Positions 1 through 6,296 of a DNA stretch of 7,993 nucleotides are shown piece by piece. The position numbers and the translations under genes were made by a program. The first letter of the stretch is position 1, and each line of letters begins with the position of its first letter. Source of the stretch: an uncultured Acidobacteriota bacterium. Lineage in GTDB: Bacteria > Acidobacteriota > Thermoanaerobaculia > UBA5066. The DNA is taken from assembly GCA_937902605.1 (NCBI GenBank), contig CALFNC010000205.1, positions 1-7,993 on the forward strand. Direction: 5' to 3'. The notes beneath the pieces were generated by a model. It was not told where the DNA came from. It ran no database searches and saw only the letters and a list, made by a program, of their open reading frames with translations.

Positions 1-23
1 TCAGACGTGTGCTCTTCCGATCT
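1..23 (+). other. Residual Illumina TruSeq adapter (sequencing artefact)
   Basis: The window opens with the 3' part of the TruSeq read 2 adapter, including GTGTGCTCTTCCGATCT, and every base to position 23 matches the adapter as I know it. Natural coding sequence (zwf, minus strand) resumes at base 24. These bases are not genomic, and any reading frame running through them is false at that end. The contig probably ends here because an untrimmed read was assembled. Confidence 0.96.
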
Positions 24-326
24 ACCCTGATAGGTCTCCGGCGAGAGGATGTCGCCGCGGAGGAAGAAAAGGCTCCGCGCGAACGCCGCCCACGCCGCGT
101 CGTCGAACGTCCCGGCGGGCGCGAACTCCCGCACCGCCGCCGCCATGTCGTCGCGCCAGCTCTCGTCCGTCCCGCCCGACCGCGCCAGGCCGACGATCGC
201 GCTCGACACCGGCAGCTGGCCGTCCTTCGCCAGCTGGTAGAGCGCCGGAACGAGCTTGCGCTTCGAGAGGTCCCCCGCGCCGCCCAGGATCACGATCGTG
301 CAGGGGTCGGTGGGACGGGCGCTCAC
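24..326 (-). CDS. zwf: Glucose-6-phosphate dehydrogenase, N-terminal fragment (cut by contig edge)
   Basis: First enzyme of the oxidative pentose phosphate pathway: it oxidises glucose 6-phosphate to 6-phosphogluconolactone with NAD(P)+. Only the first 101 codons are present, against a usual length near 480-510, so the substrate and catalytic regions are missing. Seen directly: after a GTG start the protein reads VSARPTDPCTIVILGGAGDL and continues SKRKLVPALYQL, the nucleotide-binding GxxGDLxKRK signature of the family, using the GGAGDL form rather than the commoner GASGDL. Further on, FFLRGDILSPETYQ matches the family's conserved Y-x-x-G-D-hydrophobic stretch. The start is supported by AAGGA 10 bases upstream and by its place 17 bases after the tkt stop, as the third gene of a tal-tkt-zwf operon. 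The frame stays open into the adapter, so truncation is due to assembly and not to mutation. Confidence 0.93.
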
Positions 327-336
327 GGTCGTCTGA

Positions 337-341
337 TCCTT
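337..341 (-). promoter_or_regulatory. Ribosome binding site of zwf
   Basis: On the minus strand AAGGA lies 10 bases before the zwf GTG, within the 17-base tkt-zwf gap. Spacing is slightly long. It supports the GTG at 326 as the start; the frame has no closer ATG. Confidence 0.6.
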
Positions 342-343
342 AC

Positions 344-2323
344 CTAGAAGGTCTCGGCGCTCCCCACCGCCGGGATCCAGCCGCCCGGCGGACGCCGGAG
401 CAGCTCCTCGCGCACGGCGCGGGCGATCGCCTTCGGGTCGAGGCCGGCCCTCTGATACAGCTCCTTCGACGGGCCCGACGACGCGTAGCCGGTCACCCCG
501 AGCTTGCGGATCCGGACCACGAGGCCCAGGTCGTTCATCCGCGCCTGGAGCAGCGTGCCGAGGCCGGTGCGCGGCGTGTGGTCCTCCACGGAGACGATCC
601 GCCCGTGGCGGGCCATGTTGACGAGGCTCCCCTCGCCGAGGTCACTCCACGCGGTCACCGCGAAGAGGTCGACTCGCGTCCCTTCCGCCTCGAGCTGCTT
701 CCACGCCTCGAGGGCGTTTCCGAGCATGTTCCCCGCCGCCACGATCGAGAGCTTCTCTCCCGTCCGGACCTCGTCGGCGCGGCGCGGGTCGAAGTGGTAG
801 TCGCCAGCGAAGAACGGGCTCCCGTCCTCGCGCGTGATGACCGGGCACTTCGACCGGCCCATCACGAGGGCCTGGTTGCCCCTCGTCCCAGCCATCCAGC
901 GGACGATCCGGTCGGTCTGGTTCGGGTCCGCCGGGGTGTAGACCCGCCACCCGAAGGTCGAGTTGAGGAGGCCGAAGTAGTCGATCGAGTGGTGCGTCTT
1001 GCCGTCTTCGCCCACGTCGATCCCGGCGTGGGTGACGCAGAGCTTCACGTTCGTCCCGTTGATGTCGTTCAACCGCTGCTGGTTGTAGCTCTCGGCCACG
1101 CCAAACATGGCGAACTCGCCCCACCAGGCCGACACGCCCGAGAGCGAGAGGGCCCCCGTGAAGACGGCCGCGTGGTGCTCGGCGATGCCGCATTGATGGA
1201 AGGAGCCGGGATGCTTGCCGAGGAAGAGGTCGGTCTTCGTCGAGACCGAGAGGTCGCAGTCGACGACCACCATCGGGACCTTCCCGGCCGCCGCGTCGCC
1301 GAGGTCGGTCAGGGCCGTCCCAAAGGCCGACCGGTTGTCGGTCGCCTTGTCGGGAGCGTACGTGCGCGGCGTCCCGGCGTTCGGGAGAAGGACCGCCTCG
1401 TCGGGCCGGTGCGGGAGGACCGCCTTCCAGTCGGGAGCCGGCTTCTTCCGCTCGGCCACCCAGCCGTCGAGGTCGTCGGGCAGGCCGAGGATCGCGAGCG
1501 CCTCCTTGCACTTGTCGACCGTGAGGGGCGCCCCGTGCCATTTGTACCCTCCTGCCTCCATGAACGGGATCCCCTTCGACATCACGGTGTGGCAGGCGAT
1601 CAGCGCCGGACGAGGCGATGCGAGCGCCGCGCGCACGGCGTGGAAAACGGCGCGGTGGTCGTGCCCGTCGACCTCCAGGACCTCCCAGCCGTCCGCTCGC
1701 CAGTCCGCGAGGATGTCCTGCGGCATGATCGTCAGGTTATCGCCGGAGAGCTGGACCCGATTCCAGTCGAGGAGGGCTACGAGGTTCGTCAGTCCCTCGC
1801 GCGCGGCGAAGCGGCGCGCCTCGGAGATCTGCCCCTTCTGCTGCTCGCCGTCGCCCATCGTGCAGAAGATGCGGCTCCCGTCGCCCCGAAGGCGGGCCGC
1901 CAGCGCGAACCCAGCGGCCACGGAGAGTCCCTGCCCGAGGTTGCCGGTTCCCCACTCGATCCCCGGGACGTCCCGCTCGACGTGCCCCTCGAACGGCGAC
2001 CCGGCGCGACGGAACCCGAGGAGCGGGAGAGAGACGTCGAACCACCCGAGGCGGGCCAGGATCGCATAGGCGGCCGGCGACGTGTGGCCATGGCTCACCA
2101 CGACCCGGTCGCGGTCCGGCCGGAACGGCTCCGACGGATCGAACCGTCCGCAGCCCCAGAGGACCAGCTCGAAGTCGACGCTGGAGATGGAGCCCCCGGG
2201 ATGTCCCGACGCGGCGAGCGTGGTCATCTTGAGGATGTCTCCACGCGTCTCCCTCGCGAGCCGGGCGAAGGTGAAGAGCTGGGCTTCGGTCAGGTACGGG
2301 GCCGCGAAATCGCCAACGATCAC
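344..2323 (-). CDS. tkt: Transketolase, full-length, resembling the split-subunit type
   Basis: Thiamine-diphosphate enzyme that moves two-carbon ketol units between sugar phosphates in the non-oxidative pentose phosphate pathway; cytosolic. At 659 residues it has normal length, with the diphosphate-binding, pyrimidine-binding and C-terminal domains in order. Visible motifs: ASGHPGGS with H41, SHGH with H80, GTGNLGQG at 125-132, GDG at 157-159 with N188 (the ThDP/metal GDG...N motif), KWHG with H263, GIAEHH with E382 (cofactor-activating glutamate), and GEDGKTHHS around 438-446. The N-terminal half (GDGEQQKGQ, LLDWNRVQLSG, SKGIPFMEAGGYKWHG) looks to me more like the N subunit of split transketolases than like E. 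coli TktA. The GTG start follows the tal stop by 4 bases and has a strong ribosome binding site. It is the middle gene of tal-tkt-zwf. Dihydroxyacetone synthase-like activity is not excluded, but the operon favours transketolase. Confidence 0.95.
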   Translation of the reverse strand: MIVGDFAAPYLTEAQLFTFARLARETRGDILKMTTLAASGHPGGSISSVDFELVLWGCGRFDPSEPFRPDRDRVVVSHGHTSPAAYAILARLGWFDVSLPLLGFRRAGSPFEGHVERDVPGIEWGTGNLGQGLSVAAGFALAARLRGDGSRIFCTMGDGEQQKGQISEARRFAAREGLTNLVALLDWNRVQLSGDNLTIMPQDILADWRADGWEVLEVDGHDHRAVFHAVRAALASPRPALIACHTVMSKGIPFMEAGGYKWHGAPLTVDKCKEALAILGLPDDLDGWVAERKKPAPDWKAVLPHRPDEAVLLPNAGTPRTYAPDKATDNRSAFGTALTDLGDAAAGKVPMVVVDCDLSVSTKTDLFLGKHPGSFHQCGIAEHHAAVFTGALSLSGVSAWWGEFAMFGVAESYNQQRLNDINGTNVKLCVTHAGIDVGEDGKTHHSIDYFGLLNSTFGWRVYTPADPNQTDRIVRWMAGTRGNQALVMGRSKCPVITREDGSPFFAGDYHFDPRRADEVRTGEKLSIVAAGNMLGNALEAWKQLEAEGTRVDLFAVTAWSDLGEGSLVNMARHGRIVSVEDHTPRTGLGTLLQARMNDLGLVVRIRKLGVTGYASSGPSKELYQRAGLDPKAIARAVREELLRRPPGGWIPAVGSAETF

Positions 2324-2327
2324 GTCT

Positions 2328-3491
2328 TCATCCTTCGGAAATGGCTATCTTCTGGGTCCGGGTGGAGTCCTGGAGGACCTCCATCCGGCGCTTCTCGATG
2401 GTTCCGAGGAGGTCGTCGTACGACTTCGCGAATGCCGCGACGCCGTCAACTTGCAGCTGCTCGCCCACTGCCTCGACGTCGATCCCCTCCTCCGCCAGCG
2501 CGTCGAGCGTCCTCCTCGCGTCGTCGACCCCTTCCAGCACCGTGTCCCCGAGGCACTGGCCGTGGTCGAGGAGGGCCTCGAGGGTCTTCTCGGGGGTCGT
2601 GTTCACCGTCGAGGGGCCGACCAGGTTCTCGACGTAGAGGAGGTCCGAGTAGGCCGGGTTCTTCGTCCCCGTCGAGGCCCAGAGCGGACGCTGGACGCGG
2701 GCACCCTTCGCCGCGAGCGGGCGGAAGTCGTCGCCGAAGATGGAGAGGAAATCCTGGTAGACCGCTTTGCAGTTGGCGAGCCCCGCCTTTCCGCGAAGGC
2801 CTTCGAGGTGCGCCTTGCGGGCACCAGTCACCGTCTGGGCCTTGGCGTCGAGAAGGCGGTCGGCCAGCGTGTCGACGCGTGACACAAAGAACGACGCGAC
2901 CGAGTGGACCTTCGACAGGCTCCTACCGTCGGCGACGAGGCGCGTGATCCCCTCGAGGTAGGCGTTCGCCACGTCGCGATAGTGTTTCCGATTGAACATC
3001 AGCGTGACGTTCACCGAGATCTCCTCGCCGATCAGGGTCTTGATCGCCTCGCATCCGGCGCGCGTCGCCGGCACCTTGATGAAGACATTCGGGCGCCCCA
3101 GCAAGCCCACCAGGCGCCGGGCCTCGGCGACGGTGCCAGCGGCGTCGTGCGCGAGCGACGGGAGGACCTCGAGGGAGATCCAGCCGTCGACGGGGTTCGC
3201 TAAGAAGAGTCCCCGGAAGAGGTCGGCTCCTTCGGCGATGTCCTTCCGCGTCAGCTCGTCGTAGATCGCGAACGCGTCCTTGCCGTCGTCGGCGAGGCGG
3301 GTGAGGCGCTGGTCGTAGTCCCCGTCGTTCTTCTCGATCGCCTGGCCGAAGATGGTCGGGTTGGATGTGACGCCGTAGACGGTCCCCGACGTGATGAGGC
3401 CGTCGAGGCGCCCCGAGTGGATCATCTTGGCCGAGATCGAGTCGAGCCAGATTGCCTGGCCATGGGAATGAAGTTCAACGGGAACGGACAT
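2328..3491 (-). CDS. tal: Transaldolase, long actinobacterial/cyanobacterial type
   Basis: Transfers a dihydroxyacetone unit from sedoheptulose 7-phosphate to glyceraldehyde 3-phosphate, giving erythrose 4-phosphate and fructose 6-phosphate; cytosolic, cofactor-free (beta/alpha)8 barrel with a Schiff-base lysine. Seen: WLDS with D17, GVTSNPTIF at 40-48, SLEV with E108, VFIKVPAT with the expected catalytic K139, NVTLMF at 161-166, FFVSRVDT at 201-208 and PLWASTGTKNP at 269-279. The 387 residues and the WLDSISAKMIHSG opening match the roughly 370-residue class of mycobacteria and cyanobacteria, not the 316-residue TalB class or the 215-residue TalC/Fsa class. The ATG start has a perfect AGGAGG 6 bases away. 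First gene of tal-tkt-zwf; hflX lies 62 bases upstream on the same strand. Confidence 0.95.
   Translation of the reverse strand: MSVPVELHSHGQAIWLDSISAKMIHSGRLDGLITSGTVYGVTSNPTIFGQAIEKNDGDYDQRLTRLADDGKDAFAIYDELTRKDIAEGADLFRGLFLANPVDGWISLEVLPSLAHDAAGTVAEARRLVGLLGRPNVFIKVPATRAGCEAIKTLIGEEISVNVTLMFNRKHYRDVANAYLEGITRLVADGRSLSKVHSVASFFVSRVDTLADRLLDAKAQTVTGARKAHLEGLRGKAGLANCKAVYQDFLSIFGDDFRPLAAKGARVQRPLWASTGTKNPAYSDLLYVENLVGPSTVNTTPEKTLEALLDHGQCLGDTVLEGVDDARRTLDALAEEGIDVEAVGEQLQVDGVAAFAKSYDDLLGTIEKRRMEVLQDSTRTQKIAISEG
2331..2336 (-). promoter_or_regulatory. Ribosome binding site of tkt, inside the end of tal
   Basis: GAAGGA on the minus strand forms the last two sense codons of tal, directly before its TGA, and sits 7 bases before the tkt GTG. 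It fixes the GTG start at 2323. Ribosomes finishing tal cover this site, so translational coupling is likely (inference). Confidence 0.8.
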
Positions 3492-3497
3492 CGGACG

Positions 3498-3503
3498 CCT
3501 CCT
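3498..3503 (-). promoter_or_regulatory. Consensus ribosome binding site of tal
   Basis: A full AGGAGG on the minus strand lies 6 bases before the tal ATG at 3491. It is the strongest Shine-Dalgarno in the window and contrasts with the genes here that have none. Confidence 0.85.
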
Positions 3504-3527
3504 GAGACCCCGGTTCAGTCCTCTCGA

Positions 3528-3533
3528 ATCCTA
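3528..3533 (-). promoter_or_regulatory. Candidate -10 box for the tal-tkt-zwf operon
   Basis: In the 62-base gap between the hflX stop and tal, TAGGAT on the minus strand fits TANNNT and would start transcription near 3521, leaving a leader of about 30 bases that contains the AGGAGG. No convincing -35 is visible at the right distance and no terminator separates hflX from tal, so read-through from hflX is equally possible. Confidence 0.3.
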
Positions 3534-3553
3534 CAACGCTCCCGGCGGCACCC

Positions 3554-4702
3554 TCATGCCGTGCCGCGGCCGTAGAACGGGACCGGGACGCCGAGCTCCT
3601 CGAGGCGCACGATGACCGCTTCGCGAAGCCGGTCGAGGCCGTCGCCGGTAACTGCCGAGATGAGAATACCGTCCGGGTCGAGCGCGGCAGGGTGGGGCCG
3701 GTCGACCTTGTTGTAGACGAGGAGGATCCGGTCCTGCTCCACGCCCATCTCGGCGAGGACCTGCTCCGCGACCCGCCGCTGGGAATCGGCCTGCAGAGAT
3801 GAGGCATCGACCACATGGACGACGAGGTCGGCCTCCTCGACCTCCTTCAGCGTCGACCGGAAGGACGCGACGAGCGAATGGGGGAGCTTCCGGAGGAACC
3901 CGACGGTGTCGGCCGTGACGATCGCCCGTCCGCCTACCCCGAGGAGGCGGGCGTGGCGGGGATCGAGCGTCGCGAAGAGCCGGTCCTCGGCGAACTCCTT
4001 CGATGAGGTCAGCTTGTTGAAGAGGGTCGTCTTCCCGGCGTTCGTGTAGCCGGCCAGCGCTACCGTCGCCACGCGCCGGAGACCTTTCCGCCGGACCCCC
4101 AGGCTCTTCTCGATGCGGGCGAGCTCCTCCTTGAGCGTGGCGATCCGGCGCCGGATCTTCCGCCGGTCCAGCTCGATCTGCTTCTCGCCCCCGCCTCCCC
4201 GGAACGCCCCGCCGCCCCGCTGCTGGGCGAAGCCCGTTGTCGACCCGGAGAGCCGCGGCAGGAGGTACTGGAGGCGAGCCAGCTCGACCTGCGTCATCGC
4301 CTCCCGACTCCGCGCCCGCGACGCGAAGATCTGGAGGATCACCGCCGAACGGTCGAGGACGTTCGTCGGGAGGGCCTTCTCGAGGTTCTTGATCTGCGAG
4401 GGCGACAGCTCGTCGTCGAAGACGGTCCACCCGGCGCCGAGCCCCTCCGCCGCCTCGGCGATCTCCTTCACCTTCCCCCGTCCGACAAAGGTGGCCGGGT
4501 CGGGGGTCGGCCGCTCCTGGAGGGCGCGGGCCACGACGACCCCGCCGGCCGTATTGACCAGCCGCTCCAGCTCGTCGAGATGGTCCTCGGCTTCCGCCCG
4601 TGAGGTCCCACGCCCGAAGACGCCGACGAGCACCGTCTTGTTGCTCGACGGCTTCTCGGAAACCGCCCCGTCCGTAGGGCTCTTCGTCTCCGGCTTTCTC
4701 AC
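3554..4702 (-). CDS. hflX: GTPase HflX
   Basis: Translation-associated GTPase of the Obg-HflX superfamily; in other bacteria it binds the 50S subunit and splits stalled or hibernating ribosomes, notably under heat stress. Seen: the N-terminal HflX domain (VLVGVFGRG at 24-32, TFVGRGKVKEI at 71-81), a charged helical linker (about 174-209), then the G domain with P-loop GYTNAGKT at 218-225, DTVG at 265-268, NKVD at 331-334 and SAVTGDG at 349-355. Length 382 is slightly short because the C-terminal extension is small. The glycine-rich loop usually read as RGPGE is RGGGGE here (168-173). The only start candidate after the in-frame stop at 4739-4741 is the GTG at 4702. It has no Shine-Dalgarno, but a TACGAT box lies 7 bases upstream, suggesting leaderless translation. 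It diverges from the TIGR02757 gene and lies upstream of the pentose phosphate operon. Confidence 0.95.
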   Translation of the reverse strand: MRKPETKSPTDGAVSEKPSSNKTVLVGVFGRGTSRAEAEDHLDELERLVNTAGGVVVARALQERPTPDPATFVGRGKVKEIAEAAEGLGAGWTVFDDELSPSQIKNLEKALPTNVLDRSAVILQIFASRARSREAMTQVELARLQYLLPRLSGSTTGFAQQRGGGAFRGGGGEKQIELDRRKIRRRIATLKEELARIEKSLGVRRKGLRRVATVALAGYTNAGKTTLFNKLTSSKEFAEDRLFATLDPRHARLLGVGGRAIVTADTVGFLRKLPHSLVASFRSTLKEVEEADLVVHVVDASSLQADSQRRVAEQVLAEMGVEQDRILLVYNKVDRPHPAALDPDGILISAVTGDGLDRLREAVIVRLEELGVPVPFYGRGTA

Positions 4703-4709
4703 CGGGGGA

Positions 4710-4715
4710 ATCGTA
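4710..4715 (-). promoter_or_regulatory. Candidate -10 box for leaderless hflX
   Basis: TACGAT on the minus strand is followed by 7 bases and then the hflX GTG, placing the expected transcription start at or next to the start codon. No clear -35 is seen. The same GCTACGATT string precedes the aminotransferase gene, which also lacks a Shine-Dalgarno. Confidence 0.5.
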
Positions 4716-4762
4716 GCAGCCCCGCGGGAATGGTCCTGCTAGTCTGCGACTCTGAGGTGCCC

Positions 4763-5644
4763 GTGCCGCGCCCTCCCTCTCCGAACGTCCCGCTCCTCAG
4801 AGAGCATCTCCTCCGGCTCCGAGACGAGTGGACCGAGGCGCCCCTCTCCTCCGACCCGTTGGAGTTCGCCCACCGGTACTCGGCCAGTGGCGACCGCGAG
4901 GTGGCGGCGTTCCTCGCCGCGTCGCTCGCCTTCGGGCGCGTCGCGTCGATCCGGGCGACACTCTTCCGCGTCCTGGCTCCGCTGGGGCCGGAACCCGCCC
5001 GCTTCCTCGAAGGGTGGGACGGCGAGCCCATCGCAGGCCTGACGGGGATCGTCCACCGCTGGGTCGGTGAGGCCGACCTTCTCTCGCTTCTTCGGGCGGT
5101 GGCCGCGGCGCGGCGCGAATTCGGCTCCCTCGAGGCGCTCCTCGTCGAGGGCGACGACGGAGAGGCCGACCTCGTCTTTGCCCTCACCCGCTTCTACGAC
5201 GCGCTCCGCGAGAGGAGCGGCGTCCGGCGGCCGTCGCAGGGGCTCCGGTTCCTCCTCCCGCGGCCCGAGCAGGGAGGAGCCTGCAAGCGGGCGCACCTTT
5301 TCCTTCGGTGGATGGTCCGGAGCGGTCCGCCCGACCTGGGACTCTGGAAGAGCGGCCGCCTCTCGCCGGCGCGGCTGCTCCTCCCGATGGACACGCACGT
5401 CCACCGGATCTCCCGGTACCTCGGCCTGACGCGGCGCCCCACGGCCGACCTGGCCGCGTCCCGCGAGGCGACCGCCGTCCTGAGACGCGTCGACCTCGAC
5501 GACCCGGTCTCGTTCGATTGGGCGCTGTCGCGGCTCGGAATCCTGACGGAGTGCGTCCGGGAGATCCGCCGCTCCCACTGCGAGCGGTGTGCGGTCCGGC
5601 CGATCTGCCGGATGTCCCGTCCCCCACCACTCCATCTGCGATAA
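4763..5644 (+). CDS. TIGR02757/DUF2400 family protein, possible HhH-GPD-like Fe-S protein
   Basis: Recognised as the TIGR02757 (DUF2400) family of unknown function from DPLEFAHRY, AAFLAASLAFGRV, CKRAHLFLRWMVR and PMDTHVHRISRYLGLT. Counting from the upstream ATG at 4730 (304 residues), these start at residues 42, 59, 185 and 219. The DTHVHR segment (D221) resembles the catalytic-aspartate segment of endonuclease III (VDTHIFR), and the C terminus has C275, C284, C287 and C293, close to that enzyme's C-X6-C-X2-C-X5-C iron-sulfur motif. The LPGVGRKTA hairpin and its lysine are not visible, so glycosylase activity is doubtful. I prefer the GTG at 4763, which has GAGG 5 bases upstream; the ATG at 4730 and GTG at 4757 lack proper sites. 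A TAGTCT box at 4740-4745 could be its -10. It diverges from hflX, and the tlpA-like gene follows after 10 bases. Family assignment is firm; function is open. Confidence 0.88.
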   Translation: MPRPPSPNVPLLREHLLRLRDEWTEAPLSSDPLEFAHRYSASGDREVAAFLAASLAFGRVASIRATLFRVLAPLGPEPARFLEGWDGEPIAGLTGIVHRWVGEADLLSLLRAVAAARREFGSLEALLVEGDDGEADLVFALTRFYDALRERSGVRRPSQGLRFLLPRPEQGGACKRAHLFLRWMVRSGPPDLGLWKSGRLSPARLLLPMDTHVHRISRYLGLTRRPTADLAASREATAVLRRVDLDDPVSFDWALSRLGILTECVREIRRSHCERCAVRPICRMSRPPPLHLR

Positions 5645-5647
5645 CGT
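5642..5647 (+). promoter_or_regulatory. Candidate -10 box for leaderless tlpA-like gene
   Basis: TAACGT begins on the TAA stop of the upstream gene and is followed by 7 bases and then the ATG at 5655. That ATG has no Shine-Dalgarno, so a transcript starting on or beside it would explain its use. No -35 is apparent, and part of the box is forced by the stop codon, so chance is possible. Confidence 0.35.
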
Positions 5648-5654
5648 CCCCGCC

Positions 5655-6248
5655 ATGCTGATTCCGAAGGCACGTCTCGTACTGATCGGCGTCGTCGTCG
5701 CAGCGGCGGCCGGCGCCTCCTGGTGGCTGCGCGACAGCCTGAAGCCCGAGTCGATGGAGCCCAGACCCGTGCCGGTCGACCAGGCCACCCCCGCCGGCCC
5801 ACGCCCCGTCACGCTCCGCGACGGAAGATCGCGTGACCTCGCCAAGGCCCCCGGCAAGCTCCTGATCGTCCACTTCTGGGCGACCTGGTGTCCGCCATGC
5901 GTGGAGGAGCTTCCCAGCCTCCTCGAGTACGCCCAGTCGGTGAAGGGCGACCCGGCGATCGAGGTCCTCGCGGTCTCTGTTGACACCGACTGGAAGACCG
6001 TGGACGCCTTCCTCGAGAAGACGAAGGCGACGGGGCTTTCGGTCGCCCTCGACCCGCAGCGCGCGACCGCCAAGGCGTTCGGGACGGTGAAGTTCCCGGA
6101 GACCTGGTTCCTCGACCCGCAGGGGAAGGTGGTCGAGACGTTCATCGGTCCCGTGCGGTGGGGCCACCCCGACACCCGCAAGCGGCTGATGGAGCTCCGG
6201 GCGGCGCTGCCGAAGGTACCCCTACCAGGCGGGGCCGTGGGGCAGTAG
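5655..6248 (+). CDS. TlpA/ResA-like membrane-anchored thiol-disulfide oxidoreductase
   Basis: Thioredoxin-fold protein expected to act outside the cytoplasmic membrane, reducing or exchanging disulfides in exported proteins or apocytochromes c. The 197 residues start with MLIPKARLVL and a hydrophobic alanine/valine-rich segment (about 8-25) that should be an uncleaved anchor or signal peptide. The thioredoxin domain follows, with HFWATWCPPC at 73-82 (active-site C79 and C82), SVDTDWKTVDAFLE in the TlpA/AhpC-like middle, and the cis-proline strand KFPETWFLD with P148. The frame is open upstream to 5589, inside the previous gene, but the ATG at 5655 puts the hydrophobic segment at the N terminus, as expected. 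It has no Shine-Dalgarno; TAACGT lies 7 bases upstream. No cytochrome c maturation or other redox gene is nearby, so its partner is unknown. Confidence 0.9.
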   Translation: MLIPKARLVLIGVVVAAAAGASWWLRDSLKPESMEPRPVPVDQATPAGPRPVTLRDGRSRDLAKAPGKLLIVHFWATWCPPCVEELPSLLEYAQSVKGDPAIEVLAVSVDTDWKTVDAFLEKTKATGLSVALDPQRATAKAFGTVKFPETWFLDPQGKVVETFIGPVRWGHPDTRKRLMELRAALPKVPLPGGAVGQ

Positions 6249-6267
6249 GGCGGAACTTTTTCCGCCC
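6248..6267 (+). terminator. Perfect 8-bp hairpin at the tlpA-like stop, weak terminator candidate
   Basis: The arms GGGCGGAA and TTCCGCCC are exact reverse complements around a CTTT loop, starting on the last base of the TAG stop. A stable GC-rich stem just after a stop suggests termination or 3'-end protection. It is not a classical intrinsic terminator: the T-rich stretch lies in the loop and upper stem, and after the stem come GGTCCC and then GTTTCTT. Partial termination or an RNA-stability element are alternatives. Confidence 0.45.
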
Positions 6268-6285
6268 GGTCCCGTTTCTTCGAAG

Positions 6286-6292
6286 AGGGAGG
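6286..6292 (+). promoter_or_regulatory. Ribosome binding site of the unknown exported protein
   Basis: AGGGAGG ends 4 bases before the ATG at 6297; its AGGG part is at a more usual 7 bases. It supports that start, which also places the hydrophobic segment at the N terminus. Confidence 0.75.
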
Positions 6293-6296
6293 CACC

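Noticed and set aside
24..326. zwf as a natural pseudogene
   Set aside because: The frame is intact and well conserved up to the adapter junction; the break is explained by the assembly edge.
578..2947. Open frame of 789 codons on the plus strand, opposite tkt and tal
   Set aside because: It lies wholly antisense to two well-recognised enzymes, its protein is a low-complexity Arg/Val/Pro/Glu/Gly mixture with no motif, and long antisense frames are expected with C-ending codon use at this GC.
3492..3553. Terminator between hflX and tal
   Set aside because: No stem of useful length followed by a T-run could be found in the 62 bases on the minus strand.
4730..4762. Longer start (ATG at 4730) for the TIGR02757 gene
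   Set aside because: No Shine-Dalgarno at a usable distance and no TANNNT at leaderless spacing. GTG at 4763 has GAGG 5 bases upstream. Not excluded, only less likely.
5589..5654. N-terminal extension of the tlpA-like protein from the ATG at 5589
   Set aside because: It would overlap the last codons of the previous gene and put about 22 hydrophilic residues before the membrane segment; the start at 5655 gives a normal signal-anchor.
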